DNA of 64,000 nt from Amoebophrya sp. A120 (taxonomy: Eukaryota; Sar; Dinophyceae; Syndiniales; Amoebophryaceae). Position numbers and translations under genes: made by a program. The DNA is taken from contig CAJINV010000017.1 in assembly GCA_905178155.1 (NCBI GenBank), positions 1,170,722 through 1,234,721 on the forward strand, in the 5' to 3' direction. The notes under the pieces are model-generated. The model did no database searches and was not told the DNA's origin. It saw only the letters and a program-made list of their open reading frames with translations. Below, piece by piece: positions 24,001 to 36,173 of the stretch; the stretch's first letter is position 1, and each line of letters begins with the position of its first letter.

Positions 24001-27000
24001 ACAGTAGCTGCAGCTGACGCAAGCAACTACAACGACGTCGTCGAAGACGAATCCTCATCGTCACGCCGATCTTCGTCCCAAATAAATCAACAAAGTCAAC
24101 AAGTTCACGACACCACAGATGATTGGTCGTCCGTTCCTCTTGAAGTATCAACGAAAAGAAGAACAAGCCAGGAGGAAGAAATCCTGCGTGAGAATGTCCT
24201 CCAGCAGACTGCTTGTTCTGTTGTTGACCAGCTGCCACTGCAGTCCGACCAAGTGGACCAGGTAGACCACGAGATTGATGCTGACGAAAGAAGCTTGATC
24301 GAAACGCAGAACCGAAATCCAACCGAACTCGCACAAAAAATCAACGACCGGCTAGAGCAAGCTTCGAAGTCGACCTCCTCTCTCGGCACATCCAAATCTT
24401 CGACGGTGGTCGGAGATCAACATATGGCCGCGTCGAGCCAGCACCAGATGCAAAACAATCACGGCCCAGCGGGGGCACAAGAACAACTACACAGCGACGT
24501 GGAGCCGCAGAGCGACAGCACGGTGGTCCCGGTGGAAGTGGAACTTGTTGGAAAAGCGGCGGAGGTGGGGATTGGGGCGGTGGTGCAAAAAAAGCTAGCT
24601 GTTGAGCGAGTGGCTTCCGGAAAGGACGATGGTGCTGCAGGTTCATCTGTCGAACAAGCAGGCACGAAGACGGCTTCCTCGGTGCTGTCCGGGTCCCGGT
24701 CGGCGCTAGAACCAGATGACGCACAAGCTCAAGCATCGCGCGTTGATGAACAAGACGAGCAGCTGCTTCTTGCTGAAAATAACGTGGATCTCGTCGAAGA
24801 AGGGGACTTGCTCCCTTTTCCATTCCAAGCTGGGGTGGAAAAAGAAGGCTTTCGGATTGGGAACAACAACCGACATCAAGATCCGGAGTTTTTCGATCCG
24901 GACAATGCGCCTCCGCTGCGCCCGGAGCTGGTGAAGGATAACAATTTCTTTGCCAAATACGTCGACACGGGAATTCAAACCAGCAAAACGCCAACCATTT
25001 GGTCCTCCTCCGCGAGTGAACAAGGTAGGAGTACCGGGGGATCGAGTTCGCATAACCTGTATCAGCAGCACGAACGGCACCGGCAGGCGCAGTTGAACAC
25101 TGATCATGTGCACCATGACAACCATCCCCATCGCTCGCGGTCGAAAACGAGAAACGAATCAAAAAACAACAACAGCCCGCTCTCGCCGATGCTCGGCGGT
25201 GGTGTAGGGGCGAACCAGAACCAGTTCCGGACGAGACGGTCGCCGAGCAACCGACGGGTGTTTGACCGGTTGTTTTCTGACGCGGAGAAGTTACACAAGA
25301 AGCGGGTGCTGGAGTATACGAAAGAAAAGCAGAAACACGTAAACGAGTGGGATGACCGGGTGGACCACAGCCCCTCACCACGCGCGCGAAATCGAAACGC
25401 GTCCCCTGCGCGGGGGCGCGATAATGGCCCACACCAACGATCCGACGCGGACGGTTATCTGGACCCAGTGCCGGACTCGGAGTACGTGCCTCTGCAGCGA
25501 CCGGGCTACCGCCCGCCCACGACGAAGTGGAACGTGAGTCAGAAATACAACGGATCATGGAACGAGGTGGATGTGGACCTCTGGATGGAATCGGTCGTGG
25601 ATTCTCCCCCGGGGAGGAACCGCGGCAACGTGAACGACTACTACGAGCCCAGTGTGAATATGCACGCGAAAAATATGCCAAACATCATCCCATCGCCCGA
25701 TACTGGACATCACAAGAAACGCCCGAAAACCTCCGGTGTAGTTGGAGCAGCAAGTGCAATTGCTGCAGGATCTGGTCTATTTTTACCACCAGGAAACATG
25801 AAAAATAAGCAGCAACGTCCGCGGAGCCAGAGTCCGAGAAAGAGCAAAGGAACGAAGTCCAGAAAGGGTTCCGCGACGGACGACCAGGAAGTGGAAGAGT
25901 TAGGTGGGAGAAAGCCGATGTTTCGCCTCGTAATCGCTGGAACGGAAAATAACGATGGCGGAACTACAGGCACTGATGCGGTGGCAGGATCGTCACTACT
26001 AAACAACAGACGCGGGGGCACAGGAGCTCCTGCCCAACAAGCCCAACAACCTGTGAAGAACGTGCAGGCGCTCGCCCGCGCGCGACAGAGCGGGCAGAAT
26101 AGTGATTCTCTGGTTCTCCAGGGGACAGAACTCGAGCGGTACCAGAAGTGGAGGGAGAAGCAGAATCTGCTGCAACAACGGAAGGAGAAACAGCAGAAAA
26201 TTTTTGAGAAAAAAATGCAGCAGATCCACTCCCCGCGGAACTACGGCGCCGGCCCCAGCGGGCAGGTCGAGCCGGGGAGACTCGGGAGTAACGACATTGA
26301 GTACAGCAATCCCGGCGCATTGGGCCTATCCCCGCAGAACTACCAACCGCTGAATCTGGACGGGGACTGGGTGAGCCAGCACGACAAAGACGTGTTTTTG
26401 AACGCGAAACACCCGACGGCCCTGATGAAAAAGCGGTATTTGCTGGCCTTGAAAAAGGAGGAAGAGCAACGGGAACTGATGCTGGCGCGAAACCGGGAAG
26501 TCGACCCGAAATTGGAAAAATTGTTTCAGCCCGAGAAGTTGCACAGCAAGTTCCGGAAGCCGTATTTGGGGCAAGAGCTGGAAATCCAAAGAGAGATCGA
26601 AGAGGCGAAGCAGCGGAAGGAGTTAGAAAAGGAAAAAGCTGCGGAGCTGTACCGGAAATTATGGCTGGGCGGGAAGAAAAAGGAGGCTGAGAACAACAAA
26701 AGTGAAAGCCCGAAGGAAGAAAATGTGAAAAAACCAGAGCCGGTGGTGGAAAGGAAGATAGAGCCAGTGAAAATGCCAGATCCGCCGGCTCAGAAAAAGT
26801 GGATTGACGCGCAGCCGAAACAAGCTGTGAAGCAGAATAAACCTGCAGCAAAGGTCGCTGTTGCTGGAACCGCTCCGAAAAAGAAAGGAGGAAAAAATAA
26901 GCAGCAGAGTACCCAAGAACAGTATGAATCTATTGACCAGGTGATTCAAAACGCAAATCGCCGCATGCCCGAAGCAAACGAGGACGAGGGTTTGCTCCAT

Positions 27001-30000
27001 CGAGACATCACCGGTCCTGGGACGTGGAAGCCGATTCCGGCGGACAAGCCGGATTACAAGCAGTACCAGGAGGGCTTGAAGCAAGCAAAAGCAGAGTTAG
27101 CGCCTTCGTTAACTGACAAATTGCACGCGAACCACGTGTACCCAACGATAAGTGAGGAGGAACTTCAACAACGCGCGCTGGAGCGAGCGGCTGAGGGACG
27201 GAAAGAACGGTGGGAAGCCAAAGTGATGCAAGAACGGAATGCTGCAGAGGCTGACGCCGCCGCGGCAGAGGAGGCTAAGATGAGAAGAGGTTTGGTAAGA
27301 GGACAGCAACCTCCACCTGCTGCGGCTTCTTCCACAACTGCGGTTGCTGCTTCCAGCGGGTCATCTGCAGCTACTAGGGGAAAAATGCTTCGAGGAGAAG
27401 CAGAACAAGTGCCACCCGGCACGACTTTTGTGCCGCATCAGCATCAAGCTCCTCCAAACCCTAATACCAAGAACCATCAGCACGATGGGGCCCACTTGCA
27501 GCAGCCGCCGAAGAAGGCCTCGTCCTCGAAGCGGCCAGCGAGCGCGCAGGCGCACGTGAGCCAAAACGCGGGAGGCGCTGCGCCTGGCGCTGTGACGGCG
27601 TACCGACACGCTAAAGAGCAGGAAGCGCGAGCTGCTGCTGGGGTCGTACAGACGAGCAAACGGGCGGCGGTAGGTCCTCCGCCGTCCCCTGGAGGTGGTG
27701 CACACACGACTGCTGTCGCGAGACACCAACAGCAACAATCTCCAGCCCAAGTTCTTGTGTCGGCGCATCAAATCCAACACGAGCGGAACAATCAACCACC
27801 CAACAGTCCGCCGCAAACGGGAAGAACGTCTACTGTTCGCACTCAAATTGTCGACTCCCGAACGAGCACAGTGTTGACCACAACTGCGAACAACAAAGTC
27901 GCCACGACAAGAGCTGCTTCCCCTGGTGGAGCGGCAGGAGTAGCACCAGGCGCTCCTGCGGGGGCAACAGCTTCGGATCAGCATCCTCATCAGCACCATG
28001 CTGTTCTTCACAACCGGCAACAGCCAGCGGTTTCATCTAGCACTCGTGGTCGGCAGCAGAAGCAAAATCTCATCTCCACCCAGCTAAAAACCGACGAACG
28101 CGCGGACACCCGGGTGCAACGATTGGGTTTGTCACCGATACGAGCCGGGTTGGAGACAAATGACCCGTCCTCCAGAAAGCGCAAAGCGTCGCCGGGTGAC
28201 CGGGGCGGAAAAAATTGCGCGTCCAGGTTTCAAAACCGATACGGCATGGCAGCTTCGCCGGAGTATTTGGTTTTCAACGACGAAACGTCGGAGGATCACA
28301 GTTTCTTCGTGAACGATCAGAAGTTGAACTTCTCCCCGAAGGGGCAGAGCAATCACGTGATGGAGGCAAAATTGAAGCAGCAGCAACACCTCCGCCACGC
28401 CGAGATGATTGCAAAGTACCAGGAGGAGCAGCATCGGAAAGCGCGGCAGCGGTTACTGAAAGCGATGGAGACGGCGAAGCCGGGTCAGGACGAGGCGTTG
28501 CTACGACGGGTTGACCAGTTGATGCGGGACATGAAGCACATCTCCGGCGCCGCCTCCACCAGTGCGGCGATTGCGCAATTGCAGCAGATTCACCCCGGGA
28601 ATGTCGGGAAGTTGGAAAAGGTATCGCACATGATCAGTCCGAGCAATGGGAACAAGAAGTCACCCATGCTGATGAACCAAGTTCCTCATCCTCCCTCGTC
28701 CAGTAGCATCCTCCTTCCCATGCCGAGTGCCGCGGCTGCGAGTGCAGTTTTTCCCCCGACTAGTACAGGCAGCGGAAGAACTTCTACAGGTGCTGGAGTT
28801 CCACCTGCGTCAATCTCTGATGGAAGTTTGTCCCCGCACAAGCTCGTCGAGCCCGGCGGGTTGCTTTCCCCTCCTGCCAGACGGAAGCAACACTTGAAAG
28901 ACCCTTTACAGCTTCCTTCACCACTTTCCTCCGACGCGTCGTCGCCGAAAAGAGGGAAAAACAAATTAACGCCAATCGGTGGGGAAATCAATATGAATAA
29001 CAGTCTGGACAACTCGAATTCGGTCGAGGTCGAAGTGGAAGCGCTGTACGACAAGCATTCCAGCAGCTCCACCGCTTCCCCAAAAAGACTCTCGGCGAAT
29101 CCGCCGAAAATCCTGATGCCCATTTCCCCGTCGACCAATCTTCCACCGCAGTCAGAACTCCTAGATAATGCCTCAACATCCGGTTACCACGAGCAGGACA
29201 GAATTATCGAGGAGCACAAGAAGGCTCTGCTTTTACAGGACCATGTCGACAGCACGATCCAAGTGCCGCCGAAGCAGCGGGCGTTCGTGAAGTTGGATGC
29301 GTTTGGGCGGGAGCCGGAGAAACTCTACGCATCGCAGTTGCGGCTGGAAGAGTTACGGAACTACAACCTGCTCTCGCACAACGAAAAGGTTCATTTGGTG
29401 AACCAGGTGAAGGCGCTTATCGCCTCTCGGGAGTTGGAGGTACAGGATACATAGATAGAAAGATGAATTTTACACATTTGTTCTCTGTCGGACTTCGGAA
29501 CTTTTGAAAACCCACGGCATTTTTGATGCTTGCCAATGAAGAATAAACACCAGCGGGCTTTACTTGCTACGACATCACTTCGAAACACTACGATTCCACA
29601 GGGTATCGACCGCGATTTGAATTTGAAAGCCGCCAGGATGTATGCGGGGTTTGAGATTGACCGCATTTTCGAGGCGAGAAGCAAGCCACCAGAACCACAA
29701 GCAGCCGCACAGCCAGCCGCGAAGTCGAAGAGCAAGAGCGCAGGAGGAGTAGCTGCGCCCACGATGATCAAGAGCAAAGCTAGTTCCAGCAATAAACCAG
29801 GTGGAGGTCCACATGTGATCAGTGGGGCGGGCCACGGCGCTATCAACGCTGCAGAGGTGGAAGCGATGGTTGCGGCGACGCAACAGAAGCTGTTTATGAC
29901 GAGCGAGGAGGAATCATCTGCAGCGTCTCTTTCCTCAACCGCGATGATGGAAAACCAAAGCAGAAGTTTTGAACCGATACCCACGATGGGTGCAGTAGCA

Positions 30001-30405
30001 GCTCCTGGGGGAAGTGTTAACCGAGGAACAGGCGGAGGCGCAGGTGGGTCTACTGGTGGTGGTGGTGGATCTTCGAAGGTGTCTGCGGCGTCAGTGGCTG
30101 CGCCTGCGCCTGCTACAGGAGGTAATCAAGGGTTGCCGCTTGTTTGCGTCGCATGACAGTACAATGATCACTACGTTGAAATGATGATGGCGGTGCTTGC
30201 ACACTTGTACTTGACCATGAGCATGCAAGAACTTAAACTTTACAATAAGCAAACTACAGGCTCGTCGTCCCGCATGCAGCTCTTGCACGAAAACGCCAGT
30301 GCGTTGCTGATCCAGCACCGTTGGAAGAAGAAGGTGAAAGCGCTGAACCACCTGCAAGACGCCAACATTCAGCGAGATGAGGACGGACTTTTTGAAGTGG
30401 GGTAG
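18082..30405 (+). CDS. Giant coiled-coil low-complexity protein with C-terminal IQ-like helix
   Basis: Function unknown; composition suggests a cytoskeletal or scaffold role. Exons are 18082-19673, 20687-20759, 21710-21763, 23053-29439, 29602-30121 and 30260-30405, about 2,920 residues. Introns 1-3 coincide with elements E5-E7 inside a run of tandem 15-22-residue repeats (ELLAAADVENYVEAE, then a variant continuing ERRKRTE). The last two introns are GT-AG. After the repeats comes a charged coiled coil (MNEDTNERKATLDRLNAKV), then very long Gln/Ser/Ala/His-rich disordered tracts, several Lys/Glu helices, and near the C-terminus a short basic helix ALLIQHRWKKKVKAL that looks like a calmodulin-binding IQ segment. 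The open frame of the fourth exon extends upstream to 22957, but its first 32 codons are element E7, so that is not the start. The pieces could be two genes, but the shared repeat and preserved phase across three insertions argue for one. Confidence 0.75.
19674..20681 (+). mobile_element. Large introner E5
   Basis: A 1,008-bp, very GC-rich insertion flanked by perfect GAGTT (19669-19673 and 20682-20686). The TIRs are about 48 bp: the left end starts TATGGCGCGCTTAAAGTCGC and the right end is its close inverse ending GCGCGCCATA. Collapsing to one GAGTT restores EAEELLAAADVENYVEA in frame. No transposase or other protein is recognisable inside. Confidence 0.9.
20761..21708 (+). mobile_element. 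Large introner E6
   Basis: About 948 bp with TIRs of about 45 bp. The left end starts TACTACAGTGAATTTTGTCT and the inverse of the right end starts TACTAACGGGAATTTTGTCT. The two flanks do not match as a direct repeat. Unlike the other elements, a GT-AG intron (20760-21709, GTACTA to GTTAGTAG) fits these ends and keeps the frame (ENY joined to LLAAADVENY). No coding capacity is seen inside. Confidence 0.85.
21764..23047 (+). mobile_element. Large introner E7 with internal palindromes
   Basis: A 1,284-bp insertion flanked by perfect GGAAA (21759-21763 and 23048-23052). TIRs start TATCACAAGAAAAAGTGTAC on the left, with the right end inverse to it, extending about 60 bp into A/T runs. Collapse gives ERRKRTELLAAADV in frame, the same junction seen intact in the next repeat unit. 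The interior holds a palindrome array (22190-22540) but no recognisable protein. Confidence 0.92.
22190..22540. repeat. Array of ACCGTGTACAT palindromes inside E7
   Basis: At least three consecutive modules consist of ACCGTGTRCAT, a spacer of roughly 25-40 bases, then ATGTRCACGGT (near 22308-22373, 22382-22430 and 22479-22528). A half module precedes them near 22195. The same core, GTACACGGTTTG or similar, forms part of the TIRs of E7. The first two spacers share CATGCAGTCTAGATGC or its inverse. Confidence 0.8.
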
Positions 30406-31331
30406 GATGCAGAAGTTGGTTCAAATTTAGGAAAAAAAAGGAGCTACCGGGTAGCTTCGAACAACACAGGTGAAGATGCTTTTCTATGCTACAGCATTCA
30501 CGGCAGGTGCAGGAAATCTCAGATGCTTCGTCGCTGAGCTAGAACTTCACTCATTTATTTTACGCAAAGGTTAGTGCGAGTGGTTCTCAGCAAAAATAAA
30601 CTTCACCCACATCTTGTGCCCATGCCGATTGGTAGACCCCGTTTGTCTTGCTGCAATTGCTGTTCTTCACAACGACGATCTGCGGTAATGAAACGAAGTT
30701 TTTCATCATCTGTAGTCAGTCACACGCGAGCGAGGAACACGGAACAGTTTTGGTTGTGATGTGCGCTGCCGCTGGTTGAATTTGAGAGAAGGTAAATAAA
30801 GTTCACTTTCGGTCTAATCAACGAGAAGACTGTGAAAAAGTGTAACTGTGCTAGTGCACCACCGACAGGAAGTGCATCGAGACAGAGTGAGAGCTGACGT
30901 CTCGGCGGGATTTTTTCACATGACATCATACTGGAAGAGTGTCATTATTTATGCTCCTGATCATATGTGGTCAAGATCCTGATTTGGACGAGGCTAATAT
31001 TAAAGCTTCTGACTTTTCAGCTGAATAAAAAGTTTTTCCGTTGTTTTGGACGACGAACACAGAGCCACTCCGACTAAGAACCAAAACGAACCAAAACTCT
31101 ACTCGACTTCAGACAACGGTTGACTGTTGCTCAGCCAGTTTATCTCGACAAGTTGAATATCAAATTTTAATTTAAAACCTCTTCCGTATACAACCAAATA
31201 CAAGCCAAAACTTGAACGCACACTCAACTCAAAGCGACAGTCTTCACCAGATCCAGAGCTAGCTCCTTCTTTGTTGTTTCTAAATTAATACATTGCATCG
31301 TACTAGAAGTTTACGCAAAAAAAAGGCGACA
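30406..31331. other. Intergenic region
   Basis: AT-rich, with no supportable gene or repeat. Open frames are all under 75 codons and lack protein character. Confidence 0.5.
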
Positions 31332-33532
31332 ATGGCGGATGTCTGGACGGAAATGTTCGGAGCAAAGCTCCAAGGAAAGGATGGCGCCATGGTGGAGAGC
31401 TCGACGCTGAAGAACTCCAAAGCGGTAAAGACAGACCGAGTTCATTTTGATGTTACGCTGCCACACAAAGAAACAAATGAGACAAACCCAGCAGTTGTCT
31501 ACAGTTTATGTCATGTTGCACTCCGTGGTGCTCATCATGTAGGCGCGAGCTCAGCGAAATGTACAACTTCTCTCTCCTCAAATGAGTACTCCAATCTTGT
31601 CAGGTCGGGATCTACTTCAGTGCCCATTGGTGTCCCCCGTGTCGCGGTTTCACACCAAAGCTAGCGGAGTGGTATTCTGCGAGTTTGAAGGAGAAAGGCA
31701 TGGAGATTGTGTTCGTCAGCTCTGACCGGGATGTTGGCGCTTTCGACGAGTACTTCGCGGAGCAGCCTTGGCTGTCTCTACCCTACAGCGAGCGGGAGAC
31801 CAAGGACAAACTGAGCAAGAAGTTTAAGGTATGGTGCTCTACGTATGATTTCTTAATACTTCCGCATGAGGAACAAGAGAGGCTACTTCTTCTACCACTC
31901 AACAAATGAAGCTTTTCGAAGATGATGTGTCTAAGTATCTTTGTTTCGACGCTTACGTGATCTTGATGTTGATTGAATTGATTCGAGGATGAGGGTAGAG
32001 CAGGTAGTAAATTTTCGCCGGGCTTCTAACTATTTTTCGTTGCACGCCTCCCGTAAAACGACAACAACATGATCGCAGGTCGAAGGCATCCCGACTTTCG
32101 TGATTCTCGGGTCCGCCGGGAACATTATTACGAAGAAAGGGCGCGAGTGTGTCTCCAGCGACCCAACCGGAACCGACTTTCCCTGGTACCCCAAAAGCCT
32201 GAAAGAGCTGCTCGGCACCGAGTTCCAGACAAAAGCAGCGGACGGGAACAAGCTGGAGACAATTAACATCTCGGAGTTTGACGGCAAAAAGCTCGGCTTG
32301 TACTTTTCCGCGCACTGGTGCCCGCCTTGCAGGAGCTTCACGCCGATGCTGATACGCATTGGAAAAATGTCTGGGTCTGGAAGAATGCACGTAGTTTGTT
32401 TTGCTTGTATGACCACATGAGACATGCAGTTTTTTTTTTTTTTTAACGCTGCGATCATGTGCTGTGAGCAGTGAAACTAAAGACCCTTGCCTGTCATGCA
32501 GAAAGGCCTGGAAGCGAAAAGGAAAACACCCAGGACGAGCTCGAAAACTTCGAACGCGTGACTGCGTGGTATTCTTATTGCAGTGCGCCCACCACGAGAA
32601 CCATTCGCGAACTAGTATCTTCTTCACAAATTTCCAGACCCAGAGAGATTTGCCGTGCATAGCTGAAGGACGTATACGAAAAACTGAAGCAGAAGGATGA
32701 GAAGTTCGAAATCGTTTTTATATCCTCCGACCGCGAGGAGGAGGGGTTCACAGAGTATTTTGGCGAAATGCCCTGGAAGGCGATCCCGTACGCTGACAGG
32801 AAGAGGAAACAGGAGCTATCCAGTCACTTCGAGGTTTCCGGGATCCCCTCGCTTATCATCTTGGATGAGGAGCGAAAAACCATTTGCCCGAACGCGGTCG
32901 CGAAAGTCAGGAACGACAAGGAAGGGGCGAAATACCCGTGGCTACCGGAACTCATTAACGAAATCGACGAGGATCCGGAGGGCATTGACGAGGCCCCGAG
33001 TATTGTGGTCCTGCAAGAGAAACTGTCCGCGGAAGAGAAGGAAAAGAACAAAAATGCACTGATGCCGCTCGCGAAGAAGGTAAATTGTCTGGCTTTTCTT
33101 ACAGGTACGTGTCAAATAAATCTGTGTCGTGTTTCATGCAGAAGCGAAGTGAACTAAAGAGACAATCTTCCTCTTTTGCTTTCTTGTGAGTCATCAAGCC
33201 TAACAGAGCAATACCAGGATAGGCGCAAGCACAAGTTGTAAAAAATGATATTTATGCAACTGCACCAAACACAGTATCGCGAAGCGGCCACCGACGGGGA
33301 CCAGGAGTTCAACTTCTTCCTAGCGAGCACGGACGGGGGCGAGCTTGCAGAGCGGGTCCGCAACGAGTGCGGTGAAAACGAGGAGTTTGGGAAGGCGCAG
33401 GTGGTCTTAATGGACATCCAAGATCGCGGGGGGTACTACGTCTTCGATAAGGAATTGACGACCGACAACGTCGCCAGCTTCCTCGCGGACTACTCGGGAA
33501 AGAAACTGAAACGCATGCAGATGGGCGGCTAA
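31332..33532 (+). CDS. Nucleoredoxin-like protein with two thioredoxin folds
   Basis: A thiol-disulfide oxidoreductase, probably cytosolic or nuclear since no signal peptide is present. Exons are 31332-31424, 31604-31828, 32079-32352, 32667-33079 and 33275-33532, giving 420 residues, close to the length of animal nucleoredoxin. Three introns are GT-AG and one is introner E8. Two tandem thioredoxin-like domains each carry the WCPPC redox motif (about residues 40-44 and 186-190), both in the setting YFSAHWCPPCR, and each is followed by the family segment IVFVSSDRD or IVFISSDRE. A degenerate third thioredoxin-like region without the CxxC closes the protein (QVVLMDIQDRGGYYVFD). All catalytic cysteines are present. 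The start at 31332 gives MADVWTEMFGAKL, typical for the family. Confidence 0.95.
32353..32661 (+). mobile_element. Introner E8 (TIR family C)
   Basis: A 309-bp insertion flanked by perfect GCTGA (32348-32352 and 32662-32666). The left TIR starts TACGCATTGGAAAAATGTCT and the inverse of the right end starts TATGCACGGCAAATCTCTCT. Both continue GGGTCTGGAA. Collapse gives SFTPMLKDVYEKLKQK in frame within the second thioredoxin domain. The terminal motif recurs in E10, E13 and E21. Confidence 0.92.
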
Positions 33533-34533
33533 ACATCGAATGAAAAATGATTATTAGGAGAAATTATCGCTCCAAAAATGCAATTATGCTCCACACCGAA
33601 AGAGAACTACACGCGAATGGTTTTGTTTTGAAGGAGCGCCTTTCTGTTGAAATGTGCTGACCGCGGCGACGTTGCGAGCATATCATCTCGAAATGGTTTT
33701 ATTGCAAACTGATGAACAAGAAGGCTCACATACTTGCTCTTTCACGCGAATCCGCAGCTGCGAACAATTTTTGGAAAAGCTTTTCATCAAGATCTTCGTC
33801 TCACCCGGAATGTCATCTTTTTGCCCTCTTATGACGAGTAGCAACATCAGAAAACAAAAAGCAACTGCATCAGCAATCTTCTAGAGTGTATTAAAGAGCT
33901 GTTGCAGCGCGAGGCGATATTGTGGAACGGTAATAATAGGACGCAAAATACTTTAAGGGTAGTAATAGTAGTATCAGTTTCACCATCAACTCGTACTCGA
34001 AGTCGAGACACAGTCCTCTGCTTTTTACGCAGGGAGAAAAAAACACACGGTAGAACATTCTAGTCACTACTTCTACGTGGCCATAAGGAGGGTCATGCAG
34101 ATCGGTGTGGTCTCACGCACAGATATATGTCTGTCAAATGATGAAAATGTAGACCCCTACAGTTCAGCTTCAAGTACGGCACTGCTCTGCCCTTAATATG
34201 CCTTCGATGTTCGTGTTGATCCGCAGCCTTCTATTCGCTATTCCTATTCGGTCAAGTACATCAATAAGTGGGCTGAGCAAGTCGTAGCTCCACGATTTCT
34301 CGAAGATGGTGATGTGAAGGTCATCTGCAGTATTCCAGAAATGACGAGCGTGGCCCTTTCATCCTCACCTGTGATAAAGATCATCACGCAGATCAGCGAT
34401 CCGCTTTATATCCACTACTATTGTCCTGGAGCAAGGTAGAAACAGATTGCTTGTTCTCCTCTAAAGTCGAAGGTGCTACAATTCAAATTCTCTTTTTGTC
34501 GCAAACGATTTCTTCGCGTATAGCTAGGTAAAA
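33533..34533. other. Intergenic region
   Basis: No supportable gene on either strand. The sequence is AT-rich with short runs of purines. No promoter element could be defended. Confidence 0.5.
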
Positions 34534-35673
34534 ATGTCGAGCGAAAATGAAAGTCAGGGCGCGGCGAGCGCAAGAAGACCTCCAACTAGCGAGCAGAGCG
34601 CAGCGGAGGCAGCAGCTGTACCAGCCCCACACGTGGGCGATAGGCGATTGCTTTCTGCGGCGCAGCATGAGCACCCGCCTGCTACCGCGACAATTGCTGC
34701 GAGTGCTCCTCCGGATAGCACGACAGCTCCAGACCTGCAACTTCCTATTTCATCACCAACATCAGACATGGTTGGACCATCTTCAAACACAACTAACGCA
34801 GTCCTCGAATCCGGCATGACAAACGTGAGCAGTTCCTCGTACGATGGGCCGCATTTCGGTAAAGTGATCCGCGACCGGATTGACCACCCTGCAAACCGGC
34901 TGCTTGAAACGGCGAGGAGACGGAGGAAACTGAACCAACTTCCCGAAAACCTGGCAGTTCTGCGGGCGGTGTTGGATAGGAAGTTTCTCAACGAGAAAAG
35001 AAGCGACGCAGGAAGAACACCAGGTGCGGGGACGACACATTCGTTTCATCTCCCAGCAGGGGCCGCTCGTGTGCCAGATGGAGATGACCATGGAGACGAG
35101 CAAGCTGCAACTACGAATGCGTCGAACGCAAAAACAGAACTCGAAAAAGAAATAGAGGACATCCGGGAAGAGATCGACACGGTGCTCTTTCCGAAGATCC
35201 AGCAGCAGCAGAAGAAGCTGTCCGACGCCATGATGCAAAACGAAGACCTGTTAGAGAAGGTGAAGCAAGTGAATCTTCAGAAACAGCAGTACGAAAAGCA
35301 GTGTCGGCAAACCAAACTCGGACTGGAAAGAAGGTACCGGGATCTGTTGGCAAGAAAGCAGTGTTACAATCAGGAACAGGCTCATGATCGTCCACCTGGA
35401 GGTTTTGATCTAACCCAAGCTCAAAAGCAGGAACAGGGCGAATATCAACAAGAGGAAGTAGATAACCATTCATTCCTGCAACCTTCGTGGCGGGAAAATT
35501 TCGAAGCACTATTGGAGACGGGTGTGTTTTACGATTCGGCGGCGCTGATGGAGCAGTTGCAAGATAAGGACGGAAAAGTGTTGCACAGCAGCGAAGCGAA
35601 AGCTGTGGAGCGAAGGGAACAACTGTTGGAACTAGGGAAATATTTGCGCGAATGGATGTTGGCTTTGCCATGA
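34534..35673 (+). CDS. Coiled-coil protein of unknown function, single exon
   Basis: Not recognised. A single open frame of 379 residues starts at ATG 34534 in an AAAATG context and ends at TGA. The first 120 residues are Ala/Ser/Pro-rich and probably disordered. A short conserved-looking basic segment follows (GKVIRDRIDHPANRLLETAR), then from about residue 199 to 275 a heptad-rich coiled coil (TELEKEIEDIREEIDTVLF). The C-terminal 60 residues are helical and mixed-charge. It has no signal peptide, membrane segment or intron, and is the only long single-exon gene in the window. Antisense open frames over it are shadows. Confidence 0.8.
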   Translation: MSSENESQGAASARRPPTSEQSAAEAAAVPAPHVGDRRLLSAAQHEHPPATATIAASAPPDSTTAPDLQLPISSPTSDMVGPSSNTTNAVLESGMTNVSSSSYDGPHFGKVIRDRIDHPANRLLETARRRRKLNQLPENLAVLRAVLDRKFLNEKRSDAGRTPGAGTTHSFHLPAGAARVPDGDDHGDEQAATTNASNAKTELEKEIEDIREEIDTVLFPKIQQQQKKLSDAMMQNEDLLEKVKQVNLQKQQYEKQCRQTKLGLERRYRDLLARKQCYNQEQAHDRPPGGFDLTQAQKQEQGEYQQEEVDNHSFLQPSWRENFEALLETGVFYDSAALMEQLQDKDGKVLHSSEAKAVERREQLLELGKYLREWMLALP

Positions 35674-36173
35674 CGATTAATGAACTCAAGGAACGGACGC
35701 CAACGTAGTGCAGCAGCTGCATGGAAATTCATAGTAAAGCGACAATCATGTAAAAGTATCTCGATGTGTGTTGAACAAGTCAGTGGCCAAGTGGACGGTT
35801 CTGCTCTTATCACTTCATTGCAGAGAGATCCATGTTTGTTCTCCTACCTTTTGCCGCGACGAGGACCACCCTGATCATTCTCAACGAGCCGTATTGGGAT
35901 GAATCACTGTGGAAACTACGAAATTGCGGAGTGAAATCTTCCGTTTTATCCAGTTCTTGCTTTTCTTCGTTTTCTTGAGCGTTCAGTGCAAGGAATCATG
36001 AGCGTTCATGACAGTACTACAATCGGCGGACGAGAGAGGAGGTTCGTTGAGTGCGTCGTGGTAGAAGTGCTCCTGCGGTACCTCCTGGTGTCCGCAAAGG
36101 AAGAGCGCGCTTCTATTTAAACATTGCACACGACTAGGCAGGGCGCGACTACACCGCCGTATCCACTTGCATC
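35674..36173. other. Intergenic region
   Basis: About 500 bp with no gene or repeat that I can support. Confidence 0.5.

Noticed and set aside
24341-25681. Antisense open frame of 446 codons over the giant coiled-coil gene
   Set aside because: Arg/Pro/Ser-rich shadow with no recognisable segment; the sense frame is open for over 2,000 codons.
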